Below, in pieces: positions 16,457-31,836 of a stretch of DNA of 64,000 nucleotides. The translations under genes were made by a program, and so were the position numbers. The notes under the pieces were generated by a model that saw only the letters and a program-made list of their open reading frames with translations, searched no databases and was not told the origin of the DNA. This stretch comes from Lysobacter helvus (GTDB lineage Bacteria; Pseudomonadota; Gammaproteobacteria; Xanthomonadales; Xanthomonadaceae): assembly GCF_018406645.1 (NCBI RefSeq), contig NZ_AP024546.1:1612001-1676000 (forward strand), read 5' to 3'. Numbering within the stretch: the first letter of the stretch is position 1; the number at the start of each line of letters is the position of its first letter.

Positions 16457-17899
16457 ATGGCCGACCCCAAGGAAGCGCGCGTCCCCGACATCGGCGGTTA
16501 CGACGACGTCCCCGTGATCGAATTGCTCGTTGCCGTCGGCGACGTGGTGAAGCAGGACCAGGGCCTGGTCACGCTCGAATCGGACAAGGCGACGATGGAA
16601 GTGCCGGCGCCGTTCGCGGGCAAGATCGTCGAGCTGAAGGTCAAGGTGGGCGACAAGTTGTCGGAAGGCAGCGTGGTCGCGTTGATCGAACCGGCCGGTG
16701 AAGCGGCCGCGGATGCAAAGCCCGCCGCGGAAACGAAAGCCGCACCGGCCGCTGCGCCGACGCCGCCGGCATCGAAGCCCGCTGCCGAAACCGGCGAACG
16801 CGTCGAACCCGTGGCCGCTTCCACGCAACCCGACAACATCGCGAAGCAAAGCATCGCCGCCGCGCCGTCCACGACGATCGCGCGCGCCGCGCTCGACGAC
16901 AAGCCCGGCATCGATGCCGAAGCGCTGCCGCCGCGTTCGCCGCCGGTGGCGTTCGATGCCGAAGGCCTGATGCCGGGCAAGGTGCCGTTCGCCAGTCCCG
17001 CGGTGCGGTTGTTCGCGCGCGAACTCGGCGTCGACTTGTTGCAACTGCAGGGCACGGGCCCGAACGGCCGCCTGCTCAAGGAAGACGTGCAGCAATACGT
17101 GAAGCGTGCGTTGGCCGGCGGTGGTGCACCGGCCGCGGGCGCTGCGCATGCCGGCGGTGGCTTGAACCTGCTGCCGTGGCCGCACGTGGACTTCTCGAAG
17201 TTCGGCGAGACCGAAGTCAAGCCGCTCACGCGCATCCAGAAGATCTCCGGCGCCAACCTCGCGCGCAACTGGGCGATGATCCCGCACGTCACGCAGCACG
17301 ACGATGCGGACATCACGGACCTCGAAGCGCTGCGCGTCGCGCTCAACAAGGAAAACGAGAAGGCGGGCCTCAAGCTCACGATGCTCGCCTTCCTGATGAA
17401 GGCCAGCGTGTCCGCGCTGCAGAAGTACCCGAACTTCAACGCGTCGCTCGATGCGGCCGGCGAGAACCTCACGCTGAAGAAGTACTTCAACATCGGCTTC
17501 GCGGCCGATACGCCGAACGGCCTCGTGGTGCCCGTGGTGCGCGACGTCGACAAGAAGGGCGTGCTGCAGATCGCGAAGGAAACCAGCGAACTCGCCGCCA
17601 AGGCGCGCGACGGCAAGCTGGGCCCGGCGGAGATGAGCGGCGGGTGTTTCTCGATCAGCTCGCTGGGCGGCATCGGCGGCACCAGCTTCACGCCGATCGT
17701 CAACGCACCGGAGGTCGCGATCCTCGGCGTGTCGAAGTCCGCGATGAAGCCGGTGTGGGACGGCAAGCAGTTCGCGCCGCGCCTCATCCTCCCGCTGTCG
17801 CTGAGCTACGACCATCGCGTGATCGACGGCGCGGCGGCCGCGCGCTTCACGGCGTACCTGGCGCAACTGCTCGGCGACATGCGCCGCGCGATGTTGTGA
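16457..17899 (+). CDS. aceF: Pyruvate dehydrogenase E2, dihydrolipoyllysine acetyltransferase
   Basis: A 480-residue E2 core subunit of the pyruvate dehydrogenase complex, transferring acetyl from E1 to CoA. A single N-terminal lipoyl domain carries K44 in ESDKATME. An Ala/Pro linker follows (about 78-165), then the E1/E3-binding domain (about 172-215, SPAVRLFARELGVDLLQLQG). The catalytic domain ends with HRVIDG (H453, D457). E2 of related bacteria often has two or three lipoyl domains; here there is one, and E3 carries another. aceE is not in the window. It is followed by lpdA after 40 bases, so they are an operon. Confidence 0.92.
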   Translation: MADPKEARVPDIGGYDDVPVIELLVAVGDVVKQDQGLVTLESDKATMEVPAPFAGKIVELKVKVGDKLSEGSVVALIEPAGEAAADAKPAAETKAAPAAAPTPPASKPAAETGERVEPVAASTQPDNIAKQSIAAAPSTTIARAALDDKPGIDAEALPPRSPPVAFDAEGLMPGKVPFASPAVRLFARELGVDLLQLQGTGPNGRLLKEDVQQYVKRALAGGGAPAAGAAHAGGGLNLLPWPHVDFSKFGETEVKPLTRIQKISGANLARNWAMIPHVTQHDDADITDLEALRVALNKENEKAGLKLTMLAFLMKASVSALQKYPNFNASLDAAGENLTLKKYFNIGFAADTPNGLVVPVVRDVDKKGVLQIAKETSELAAKARDGKLGPAEMSGGCFSISSLGGIGGTSFTPIVNAPEVAILGVSKSAMKPVWDGKQFAPRLILPLSLSYDHRVIDGAAAARFTAYLAQLLGDMRRAML

Positions 17900-17939
17900 T
17901 CCATCGCCAGACCCCACTGCTGTTGAATAAGGAACGTTG

Positions 17940-19757
17940 ATGGCCACCCGCACCGAAGTGAAGGTCCCCGACATCGGCGGTTACGACGACGTCCCCGTGA
18001 TCGAATTGCTCGTTGCCGTCGGCGACGTGGTGAAGCAGGACCAAGGTTTGGTCACGCTCGAATCCGACAAGGCGACGATGGAAGTGCCCTCGTCGGTGGC
18101 GGGGAAGATCGTCGAGTTGAAGGTGAAGGTCGGCGACAAGCTGTCGGAAGGCAGCGTCGTGGCGATCGTGGAAGCGGAAGGCGCGAGCGAAGCGCCGGTG
18201 GCTGCGAAGGCCGACGCGCCCGCGAAGGCTGCGGCGCCCGCGCCCGCGAAGCCCGCACCCGCCGCCGCACCGCCGGTGACGCCGTCGCCTGCCGCGCCCA
18301 CGCAACCCGCCGGCCCGGCACCCGCCGCCGCGTCGGGCCGCAAGGCCGACATCGAATGCGCGATGGTCGTGATCGGCGCGGGCCCCGGCGGTTACAACGC
18401 CGCGTTCCGCGCGGCCGACCTCGACATGGACACCGTGCTCGTCGAACGCTATGCCGCGCTCGGCGGCGTGTGCCTCAACGTGGGCTGCATTCCGTCGAAG
18501 GCGTTGCTGCATGCCGCGGCCGTGATCGACGAAGCGGCGCACGCGAAGGATTTCGGCATCGAATTCGGTGCGCCGAAAATCACGCTCGACACGCTGCGCA
18601 AGTACAAGGACAAAGTGGTCGGCCAGCTCACGAAGGGCCTGGCCGGCATGGCGAAGCAGCGCAAGGTGCGCACGGTGCAGGGCACGGCGAAATTCGTCTC
18701 GCCCAACGAACTGGAAATCACGGGCGAGGGCGGCACGCAGCTGCTGCGCTTCCAGCACTGCATCATCGCGGCCGGATCGCAGCCGGTGAAGCTGCCGGGC
18801 TTCGACTGGAACGACAAGCGCGTGATGGATTCCACCGACGCGCTGGAACTGGCGGAAATCCCGAAGACGCTGCTCGTCGTGGGCGGCGGCATCATCGGCC
18901 TGGAAATGGCGACGGTGTTCCGCGCGCTCGGCAGCGAAGTCACCGTCGTCGAATTGCTCGATCAACTGATGCCGGGCGCGGACCTGGATCTCGTCAAGCC
19001 GCTCGCCGCGCGCCTGAAGAAGCAGGGCGTCAACGTGCACCTCAAGACGAAGGTCACGGCGAGCGAGGCGAAGAAGGACGGCATCTCGGTCACGTTCGAA
19101 GGCGAGGGCAAGCCCGCGCGCACGACGTTCGACCGCGTGCTCGTCGCCGTGGGCCGCAGCGCGAACGGCAACAAGCTCGATGCGGCGAAGGCCGGCGTGC
19201 AGGTCACCGAGCGCGGCTTCATTCCCGTCGACAAGCAGATGCGCACGAACGTGCCGCACATCTTCGCGATCGGCGACCTCGTCGGTAACCCGATGCTCGC
19301 GCACAAGGCGTCGCACGAAGGGCGCCTGGCCGCGGAAGTCGCCAGCGGCATGAAGCGCGAGTGGGTCGCGCGCGTGATTCCGTCGGTGGCGTACACCGAT
19401 CCGGAAATCGCGTGGGTCGGCGTCACCGAAGCGGAAGCCGCGGCGAAGGGCCTGCACGTGGGCACGGGCAAGTTCCCGTGGGCCGCGAGCGGGCGCGCGA
19501 TCGGCATCGATCGCACCGAAGGTTTCACCAAGCTCGTGTTCGACGAGGCCACGCATCGCGTGATCGGCGGCGGCATCGTCGGCGTGCATGCAGGCGACCT
19601 CATCAGCGAAGTCGCGCTGGCGATCGAGATGGGCTGCGAAGCGGCGGACATCGGCGCGACCATCCATCCGCATCCGACGCTGAGCGAATCCGTCGGCATG
19701 GCGGCCGAGGTCTACGAAGGCACCGTCACCGACCTGTACGTGCCGAAGAAGAAGTAA
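17940..19757 (+). CDS. lpdA: Dihydrolipoyl dehydrogenase E3 with N-terminal lipoyl domain
   Basis: A 605-residue E3 that reoxidises dihydrolipoyl groups with NAD+. Residues 1-80 form a lipoyl domain with K44 (ESDKATMEVP), then an Ala/Pro linker (82-135). The FAD domain starts at VVIGAGPGGYN. The redox disulfide is C178/C183 (CLNVGC), and the dimer-domain His-Glu pair is in HPHPTLSE near 577. This lipoyl-E3 fusion is known from Neisseria and Xanthomonadaceae complexes. The ATG at 17940 has AAGGAA upstream; a TTG three bases earlier is possible but unneeded. DNA of the first 85 or so lipoyl codons nearly repeats that of aceF. Confidence 0.92.
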   Translation: MATRTEVKVPDIGGYDDVPVIELLVAVGDVVKQDQGLVTLESDKATMEVPSSVAGKIVELKVKVGDKLSEGSVVAIVEAEGASEAPVAAKADAPAKAAAPAPAKPAPAAAPPVTPSPAAPTQPAGPAPAAASGRKADIECAMVVIGAGPGGYNAAFRAADLDMDTVLVERYAALGGVCLNVGCIPSKALLHAAAVIDEAAHAKDFGIEFGAPKITLDTLRKYKDKVVGQLTKGLAGMAKQRKVRTVQGTAKFVSPNELEITGEGGTQLLRFQHCIIAAGSQPVKLPGFDWNDKRVMDSTDALELAEIPKTLLVVGGGIIGLEMATVFRALGSEVTVVELLDQLMPGADLDLVKPLAARLKKQGVNVHLKTKVTASEAKKDGISVTFEGEGKPARTTFDRVLVAVGRSANGNKLDAAKAGVQVTERGFIPVDKQMRTNVPHIFAIGDLVGNPMLAHKASHEGRLAAEVASGMKREWVARVIPSVAYTDPEIAWVGVTEAEAAAKGLHVGTGKFPWAASGRAIGIDRTEGFTKLVFDEATHRVIGGGIVGVHAGDLISEVALAIEMGCEAADIGATIHPHPTLSESVGMAAEVYEGTVTDLYVPKKK

Positions 19758-19772
19758 CCCCGGACAAGGCGA

Positions 19773-19799
19773 AGCCCCGACGCTTCGAGCGCCGGGGCT
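19773..19799 (+). terminator. Strong hairpin after lpdA
   Basis: AGCCCCG / CGGGGCT with an inner CGCT-TCG-AGCG extension. The structure is very stable but has no T-run, so it may be a terminator aid or an mRNA-stabilising hairpin. Confidence 0.55.
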
Positions 19800-19953
19800 C
19801 CGGGAGCCTGCCGCGAGGACCGACGAGGAAGTAGCGACGGGCTCGACGGAAACTGACCGGGCCGGTGCCGAAAGGTTCAAGCCGCACCGGCCGCTTTCGC
19901 GCCCGGGGGCGCAATCCGCTACCTAACCCCATGTTTTCGCGCGGTTCCGGCGG

Positions 19954-19983
19954 TTGCCGGGGGTGCGGGCCGACCGCTATACT
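19954..19983 (+). promoter_or_regulatory. Candidate sigma-70 promoter of the atp operon
   Basis: TTGCCG (19954-19959), an 18-base spacer and TATACT (19978-19983). Transcription would start near 19990, giving a leader of about 60 bases before the GTG of atpI. This is the best match in the 291-base gap between lpdA and atpI. Confidence 0.6.
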
Positions 19984-20048
19984 TTCGCGGCTTCGCGGAG
20001 CCGTTTGCTGTCCGCGGCATCTTCGCCACCTCCCCCGGATCCACGCGC

Positions 20049-21604
<1,556 letters not shown>

Positions 21605-21692
21605 TCCATCGCGCGGGCCTCGTGCCCGCGTCGATGTGCAACGGGTGTCGCGGCATCGTGCCGCGGCGCCTAAACGATTCGCAGGGCATGAA

Positions 21693-22166
21693 ATGAATCC
21701 GACCTACACCACCTTGCTCGGCCAGATGTTCACGTTCGCGATCCTCATCTGGTTCACGGTCAAGTTCATCTGGCCGCCGATGATGAAGGCGATCGAAGAC
21801 CGCCAGCAGAAGATCGCCGAAGGTCTCGCCGCCGCCGATCGCAGCCAGAAGGACCTTGCGCAGGCGCAGGACAAGGTCAACGAAGAGCTGAAGAAGGCAC
21901 GCACGCAGGCCAACGAGATCATCGACCAGGCCCACGCGCGCGCCAACCAGATCGTCGACCAGGCGAAGAACGACGCGATCGCCGAAGCCGGCCGCCAGAA
22001 GGCGCTCGCCGACTCGGAGATCTCCGCCGCCGCCAACCGCGCGAAGGAAGACCTGCGCAAGCAGGTGTCCGCGCTCGCCGTCTCCGGCGCGGAAAAGCTG
22101 CTCAAGCGCGAAATCGACGCCAGTGCCCACAAGGCGCTGATCGACGACCTCGCCGCGCAGCTGTAA
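21693..22166 (+). CDS. atpF: ATP synthase F0 subunit b
   Basis: A 157-residue peripheral stalk subunit. One N-terminal membrane helix (about 8-28, [19 protein letters not shown]) is followed by a long charged coiled coil ([20 protein letters not shown] onwards) that reaches the F1 head. The ATG at 21693 has AGGG upstream; a longer frame starting at 21636 has no ribosome site. The length matches the usual 156-residue bacterial b. Confidence 0.95.
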   Translation: MNPTYTTLLGQMFTFAILIWFTVKFIWPPMMKAIEDRQQKIAEGLAAADRSQKDLAQAQDKVNEELKKARTQANEIIDQAHARANQIVDQAKNDAIAEAGRQKALADSEISAAANRAKEDLRKQVSALAVSGAEKLLKREIDASAHKALIDDLAAQL

Positions 22167-22176
22167 GGAACGCACG

Positions 22177-22713
22177 ATGACCCAGGCCCTGACCCTCGCC
22201 CGTCCCTACGCCCGCGCAGCGTTCTCGCTCGCGCGCGATGGCGGTGCGCTCGCCGGCTGGTCCGACGCGCTCGGCTTCGCCGCGCGCGTGGCCGCCGATC
22301 CGCAGGTTGCCGCGTTGCTGGGCCACCCGGGCCTGACGACCGACGACGCGATCGGGCTGCTGCAGCCGGCGCAGTCCACGATCGACAACGACGCGTTCTC
22401 GCGCTTCATCGGCCTGCTGGCCGACAACCGCCGCCTGCCGTTGCTGCCGGAAATCGCCGGGCTGTTCGACGAACTGCGCTTCGAGGCCGAACGCGTCGTC
22501 AAGGCACGCATCACCTCGGCCACGGCACTGCCGGCCGCCGAGCTCGAAACCATCAAGGTCGCGCTGCGCAAGCGCTTCGGCCGCGAAGTGGATGTCGAGA
22601 CCGCGGTCGACGCCGACCTGATCGGCGGCGCCGTCATCGACGCCGGCGACGTGGTCATCGACGGTTCGTTGCGCGGCCAGCTCGGCCGCCTGCAAGCCGC
22701 ACTGTCCAACTAA
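22177..22713 (+). CDS. atpH: ATP synthase F1 subunit delta
   Basis: A 178-residue subunit that links the b stalk to the top of F1. The N-terminal helical bundle starts [16 protein letters not shown], and the C-terminal half contains the conserved [24 protein letters not shown] block (here [16 protein letters not shown]). It starts ten bases after the atpF stop with AAGGAA upstream. Confidence 0.94.
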   Translation: MTQALTLARPYARAAFSLARDGGALAGWSDALGFAARVAADPQVAALLGHPGLTTDDAIGLLQPAQSTIDNDAFSRFIGLLADNRRLPLLPEIAGLFDELRFEAERVVKARITSATALPAAELETIKVALRKRFGREVDVETAVDADLIGGAVIDAGDVVIDGSLRGQLGRLQAALSN

Positions 22714-22762
22714 GAATTCATTTGCTCAGCCCGCGGCAACGCGGGCAACCAGGGAAACCGAC

Positions 22763-24313
<1,551 letters not shown>

Positions 24314-24342
24314 GCGGTCGCACGTAGACGCAGGAGAGAGAG

Positions 24343-25206
24343 ATGGCAGGCGGTCGCGAAATCAAAACCAAGATCAAGAGCGTGCAGAACACCCGCAAGG
24401 TGACGCGCGCGCTCGAAATGGTCTCGGCGTCCAAGATCCGCAAGGCGCAGGAACGCATGAAGGCCTCGCGCCCGTATGCGCGCGCGATGAAGCAGGTGAT
24501 CGGCCATCTCGCCCAGGCGAACTCCGAGTACCGCCATCCGTACCTGGTGCAGCGCCCGAACGTGAAGCGCGTGGGCTACATCGTCGTCTCGTCCGACCGC
24601 GGCCTGGCCGGCGGCCTGAACAACAACCTGTTCCGCAAGTTGCTGGGCGAGTTCCGCCAGTGGCAGGACCAGGGCGTCGAGGTCGACGTGGTCACGATCG
24701 GCCAGAAGGCGTCGGTGTTCTTCCGTCGCCTCAAGGTCGGCATGCTGGCCTCGGTCACGCACCTGGGCGACCAGCCGCACGTCGAGCAGCTGGTGGGCGT
24801 CATCAAGGTGATGCTGGACCACTACACCGACGGTTCGGTCGACAAGGTGTTCCTGGCGTACAACGACTTCGTCAACACGATGACGCAGAAGGCGACGTTC
24901 GATGCGTTGCTGCCGCTGCAGGCGTCGGAGACGCAGGTCGCCAAGCACGACTGGGACTACCTGTACGAACCCGACGCCGAGACCGTGCTGGAGCACGTGC
25001 TCACGCGTTACATCGAATCGCTGGTGTACCAGGCGGTGCTCGAAAACGTGGCCTCCGAACATGCCGCGCGCATGGTCGCGATGAAGGCCGCGTCCGACAA
25101 CGCCACCAAGCTGATCGGCACGCTGAACCTCGTCTACAACAAGGCGCGCCAGGCAGCGATCACGCAAGAGATTTCCGAAATCGTGGGCGGCGCCGCCGCG
25201 GTCTGA
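24343..25206 (+). CDS. atpG: ATP synthase F1 subunit gamma
   Basis: A 287-residue central rotor shaft. The N-terminal helix ([20 protein letters not shown]) and C-terminal helix ([20 protein letters not shown]) form the coiled coil inside the alpha-beta hexamer. GGAGAGAGAG upstream gives a strong ribosome site. It lies between atpA and atpD as usual. Confidence 0.96.
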   Translation: MAGGREIKTKIKSVQNTRKVTRALEMVSASKIRKAQERMKASRPYARAMKQVIGHLAQANSEYRHPYLVQRPNVKRVGYIVVSSDRGLAGGLNNNLFRKLLGEFRQWQDQGVEVDVVTIGQKASVFFRRLKVGMLASVTHLGDQPHVEQLVGVIKVMLDHYTDGSVDKVFLAYNDFVNTMTQKATFDALLPLQASETQVAKHDWDYLYEPDAETVLEHVLTRYIESLVYQAVLENVASEHAARMVAMKAASDNATKLIGTLNLVYNKARQAAITQEISEIVGGAAAV

Positions 25207-25254
25207 TCCGCGCGCGCTTCCCGAGAGACATTACGAGTTACTACTGAGGCTTAG

Positions 25255-26658
<1,404 letters not shown>

Positions 26659-26695
26659 GCGACGGTCTTCCCTGTAACGAACGAAGGAACACCCG

Positions 26696-27121
26696 ATGGC
26701 ATCCACGATCCGCTGCGACATCGTCAGCGCCGAAGCCGAGATCTTCCACGGCGAAGCCGAACTGATCGTCGCCACCGGCGAGCTGGGCGAGCTCGGCATC
26801 GCGCCGAAGCACGCCCCGCTGATCACGCGCCTGAAGCCGGGCAAGGTCGTCGTGACCCTGCCGGGCGGCGAGAAGCTGGACTTCGCGATCTCCGGCGGCA
26901 TCCTCGAGGTGCAGCCGCAGGTGGTGACGGTCCTGGCCGACACCGCGATCCGCGCGACGGACATCGACGAAGCCGCCGTGCGCACCGCGAAGGAAGAAGC
27001 CGAACGCATCCTCGCCCGCCGCGGCGAACCGATGGAACTCGCCGAGGCGCAGCAGCGCCTGGTGGAAGCCACGGTGCAGATGCAGGCGCTGGAGCGGTTG
27101 CGCAAGACGCTCAAGCACTGA
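26696..27121 (+). CDS. atpC: ATP synthase F1 subunit epsilon
   Basis: A 141-residue subunit: an N-terminal beta-sandwich (1-85, with [19 protein letters not shown]) and two C-terminal helices (90-139) that can insert into F1 and inhibit ATP hydrolysis. It is the last gene of the operon; a terminator follows within 30 bases. Confidence 0.95.
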   Translation: MASTIRCDIVSAEAEIFHGEAELIVATGELGELGIAPKHAPLITRLKPGKVVVTLPGGEKLDFAISGGILEVQPQVVTVLADTAIRATDIDEAAVRTAKEEAERILARRGEPMELAEAQQRLVEATVQMQALERLRKTLKH

Positions 27122-27146
27122 TCGCACGCTGCATGCGACATCGAAC

Positions 27147-27172
27147 GACGCCGGCCTCGCGCCGGCGTTTTT
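27147..27172 (+). terminator. Rho-independent terminator of the atp operon
   Basis: Stem ACGCCGGC / GCCGGCGT with a 5-base loop, followed by TTTTT. It lies 26 bases after the atpC stop. Confidence 0.9.
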
Positions 27173-27183
27173 CGTTTGCGCGG

Positions 27184-27567
27184 TTACTTCTTGTAGACCC
27201 AGTGCCGCGAGAGCAGGAACCCCACCACTCCCAGCACGCCCTCGACCGCCGGCTTTGCCAGCTGCGCCCACTTCAAGCCCAGGTGGTCGTCGATCACGCC
27301 CATGGAGAGCGTGCTGACCGTCGTCGTGCCGATCCACATCACGATGAAGCGCACCAGCTGCGTGCGGCCGACCTCGGTCTCGTCGCCGGCGAAGGTGAGC
27401 TTGCCATTGAGCCAGTAGCCGAGCATCGCGCCGGCCACGCGGCCGAGGATGTTGGCCAGTTCCACCGCCATGCCCCAGTTGCTCAGGAGCACCATCACGC
27501 CCCAGTCGACGAGCCATTGGAGCCCGCCGATCAACAGGTAGTGGCGTGCGTGTCGACCCAGGGTCAT
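27184..27567 (-). CDS. GtrA-family membrane protein
   Basis: A 127-residue protein with four hydrophobic helices, the GtrA topology. GtrA proteins move or flip undecaprenyl-phosphate-linked sugars for O-antigen or teichoic-acid type modification; no glycosyltransferase partner is nearby, so the pathway is open. Typical segments are LQWLVDWGVMVLLSN, GYWLNGKLTF and GFLLSRHWVYKK. The ATG at 27567 is chosen; a second ATG ten codons upstream is possible. The gene is convergent with atpC and divergent from glmU. Confidence 0.8.
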   Translation of the reverse strand: MTLGRHARHYLLIGGLQWLVDWGVMVLLSNWGMAVELANILGRVAGAMLGYWLNGKLTFAGDETEVGRTQLVRFIVMWIGTTTVSTLSMGVIDDHLGLKWAQLAKPAVEGVLGVVGFLLSRHWVYKK

Positions 27568-27662
27568 CGGGCACCGCGTGATGGGAAGGCGACGCATCCT
27601 AGCAGCGCGCGCCGCTAGAATCCGGCAACGCGACCGCCATGCCCCAAGGACCTGCACGCCCG

Positions 27663-29036
27663 ATGAGCGCTCCCCTGCACGTTGTCATCCTCGCTGCCGG
27701 CGAAGGCAAGCGCATGAAATCGAGCCTGCCCAAGGTGCTGCAGAAGATCGGCGGCAAGCCGATGCTCGCGCAGGTGATCGCCACCGCGCGCAGCCTGTCG
27801 CCCGCCGGCGTGCACGTGGTGTACGGGCATCGCGGCGACCAGGTGCTCAAGGTCTTCGCCGACCAGCCGGACCTCGTGTGGGCCGAACAGGCGCAGCAAC
27901 TCGGCACCGCGCACGCGGTGCAGCAGGCGATGGCCAACGTGCCCGATGGTGCGCACGTCCTCGTGCTGTACGCCGACGTGCCGCTGATCACCGCGCAGAC
28001 CTTGCGTCGCCTGCTCGAAGCGCCGGGGCGCCTGTCCGTGCTCGCCGCCGAACTCCCCGATCCCGCCGGCTACGGCCGCATCCTGCGCGACGCCGAAGGC
28101 CGCGTCGCCTCGATCATCGAACACAAGGACGCCGACGACGACCAGCGTGCGATCCGCCTGGTCAACACCGGCGTCATCGCCGCCGAATCCACCGCGCTCA
28201 AGCGCTGGCTGGCGCGCGTGTCCAACGACAACGCGCAGGGCGAGTACTACCTCACCGATGTGTTCCGCGAAGCCGCGCAGGAATTCAGCGCCGCGGAAAT
28301 CGTGATTGCCACCGACCCGCTGGAAACCGAAGGCGCCAACGATCCCTGGCAGCTCGCCCAGCTCGAACGCGCGTTCCAGTTGCGCCAGGTGCGCGCGCTG
28401 TGCGTGGAAGGCGCGCGGTTCGCCGACCCGGCGCGCGTGGACATCCGCGGCGAGGTGTACGTGGGCCAGGATGTCGAGATCGATGTCGACGTGGTGTTCG
28501 AAGGCCGCGTGATGCTGGGCGACGGCGTGCGCATCGGCCCGTTCTGCCGCATCAAGGACGTCGTGCTGGCCTCGGGCACCGAAGTGCGCGCGCATTGCGA
28601 CCTCGACGGCGCGCGCACGGAAGGCGCGGTCACCATCGGCCCGTTCGCGCGCCTGCGCCCCGGCACCGTGCTGGCCGACGGCGTGCACGTGGGCAACTTC
28701 GTCGAGACCAAGAACGCGAAGCTCGGCGTCGGCAGCAAGGCCAATCATCTGACCTACCTCGGCGATGCGGTCGTCGGCAGCGCGGTGAACATCGGCGCCG
28801 GCACGATCACCTGCAACTACGACGGCGTGAACAAGTCGACGACCACGATCGAGGACGGCGCCTTCATCGGATCCAACAGCGCGCTCGTCGCGCCGGTGAC
28901 GATCGGCAAGGACGCGACGATCGGTGCGGGCTCCGTGATCACCAAGCGCGCCCCCGACGGCAAGCTGACGATCGCGCGCGGCAAGCAGGAAACGATCGAG
29001 GCGTGGCAGCGGCCGGTGAAGAAGCCGAAGGACTGA
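27663..29036 (+). CDS. glmU: Bifunctional GlcNAc-1-P uridyltransferase / GlcN-1-P acetyltransferase
   Basis: A 457-residue enzyme making UDP-GlcNAc for peptidoglycan and lipopolysaccharide. The N-terminal uridyltransferase has [11 protein letters not shown] (10-20) and PKVL. The C-terminal left-handed beta-helix acetyltransferase has hexapeptide repeats and the CoA/active-site segments [21 protein letters not shown] and [13 protein letters not shown]. The ATG at 27663 gives the family N-terminus; another ATG at 27639 would add eight residues. glmS, the first enzyme of the same pathway, lies 9 kb away, not cotranscribed. Confidence 0.95.
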   Translation: MSAPLHVVILAAGEGKRMKSSLPKVLQKIGGKPMLAQVIATARSLSPAGVHVVYGHRGDQVLKVFADQPDLVWAEQAQQLGTAHAVQQAMANVPDGAHVLVLYADVPLITAQTLRRLLEAPGRLSVLAAELPDPAGYGRILRDAEGRVASIIEHKDADDDQRAIRLVNTGVIAAESTALKRWLARVSNDNAQGEYYLTDVFREAAQEFSAAEIVIATDPLETEGANDPWQLAQLERAFQLRQVRALCVEGARFADPARVDIRGEVYVGQDVEIDVDVVFEGRVMLGDGVRIGPFCRIKDVVLASGTEVRAHCDLDGARTEGAVTIGPFARLRPGTVLADGVHVGNFVETKNAKLGVGSKANHLTYLGDAVVGSAVNIGAGTITCNYDGVNKSTTTIEDGAFIGSNSALVAPVTIGKDATIGAGSVITKRAPDGKLTIARGKQETIEAWQRPVKKPKD

Positions 29037-29040
29037 CGCG

Positions 29041-30409
29041 TCAGACCGCGTCGGGCAACACCATCGCCACGCACAGGCCGCCGCCGTCGCGATTCAACAG
29101 CGCGATGCGGCCGCCATGCGCTTCCGCGATCTCGCGTGCAAGCGCGAGGCCCAGCCCGGTACCGTGGCGCTTCGTCGAATAGAACGGCAACAACGCATTC
29201 GCGAGCACCGCTTCGTTCATGCCGGTGCCGCGATCGAGCACTTCGATGCGCCACGAGCCCGGAAGGTGCTTCAGCCCCAGCACCACTTCACGCGGGGACG
29301 ATCCTGATTCGTGCGCGTTCTTGAGCAGGTTGAGCAGGCACTGCTCCAGCTGCGCCGCATCGAAGCGGCCGATGCCCGCTTCGGCCGGGCCGTCGTACAC
29401 GAATTCCACCTGCGAACGCAGCTGCGCGACGAAGCGCTTCCAGTCCACGGCTTCCAGGCGCGGCGCCGGCAACTTGGCGAACCGTGCGTAGTCGCGGATG
29501 AAGCCTTCGAGATGCCGTGCGCGATCCTCGATCGTGGCCAGTGCATTCGGCAGCCGTTCCAGCTGGCCGCGCTTGAGCAGTTCCGCGCCGGAATGCGCGA
29601 GCGAGGCGATCGGCGCCAGCGAGTTGTTCAACTCGTGGCTGATGACGCGGATGACCTTCTTCCACGTCTGCACTTCCTGGCGCCGCAATTCCGCGGTGAG
29701 CTGGCGCAGCAGGATGAGTTCGTGCTTGCGGCCGTTCAACCGGAACGCGCGGCGCGCGAGGTGGTAGATCTCTTCGCTGTCGTCCTCGCCGACGGTGAAC
29801 ATGCCGTCACCGCCGCGCTGCAAGGCTTCGCGCAAGGCCTCCGGCGAGCGCGCCAGCAGGTCTTCGAACGACTGGCCTTCGAGCTTGCGTCCTTCGCCCA
29901 GCAACTTCCGCGCGGCGAGGTTGGCGTGGACGATGCGGCGATGCGGGTCGACCAGCATCATGGCCACCGGCGTGTGCTGCACCATCGTGTCGAGCAGCAG
30001 CTCGCGCTGCACGAGCGCCAGGCGCTGGTCGCGCAACGCATCGCCGAGGTGGTTGTGCGCGGCGACCAGCTCCTCCAGGTCCACCGAGCCCTTCCACGAC
30101 AGGCCGAACCCGAAGTCGCCGTCGCGATAACTGGCGACGGTGCCGCTCAGCGCGCGGAACAACGCATGCATCGGCCCGAACGCGCGCCGCACGTGGTACC
30201 AGAGCACCGGCAGCAACACGAGCGCAGCCAGCGCGATCGCCTGCCACGGATTGTCGAGCACCGTGAGGAACCACAACGCCAGCGATGCGGCCGCGACCAT
30301 GTACGCGGCGGCGAGCACCGTCACCGTGGTCGCCAACGGCAGGCGCCGCGCCCAGCCCCGGTGTTCACGCAGGTGCGTGACCGGTTTGCTGGCCGCGGGG
30401 CGCGCGTCG

Positions 30410-30417
<8 letters not shown>
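29041..30417 (-). CDS. NtrY/AtoS-like sensor histidine kinase
   Basis: A 458-residue membrane kinase. Two hydrophobic helices (about 28-52 and 58-75) carry almost no periplasmic loop. A HAMP-like region (82-130) follows, then a PAS domain (144-240). The phosphoacceptor is H261 in VISHELNNSLAPI. The ATPase domain has LEQCLLNLLKNAHES, DRGTGM and STKRHGTGLGLAL. The start is GTG at 30417; GTGACTGA overlaps the response regulator stop by eight bases, so the pair is cotranslated. The Asn-rich H-box is typical of NtrB/NtrY-type kinases that signal to sigma-54 activators. It probably senses a membrane or cytoplasmic cue. Confidence 0.87.
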
Positions 30418-31753
<1,336 letters not shown>

Positions 31754-31788
31754 GTGCGAAGCGTACAGGCTGGGCGATCGTGAAAGGA

Positions 31789-31812
31789 CTGCGCCGCCCG
31801 GAGGCGGCGCAG
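31789..31812 (-). terminator. Probable terminator of the ABC efflux operon
   Basis: A perfect 10-bp stem (CTGCGCCGCC / GGCGGCGCAG) with a CGGA loop. On the minus strand it follows the permease stop and is trailed by TCCTTTC. Confidence 0.6.
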
Positions 31813-31836
31813 GAGACACCCCGTGGGGGAGGTGTG

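Noticed and set aside
19726-19932. A 68-codon minus-strand frame after lpdA
   Set aside because: Arg/Pro/Gly-rich, no ribosome site, and it overlaps the lpdA stop and a hairpin.
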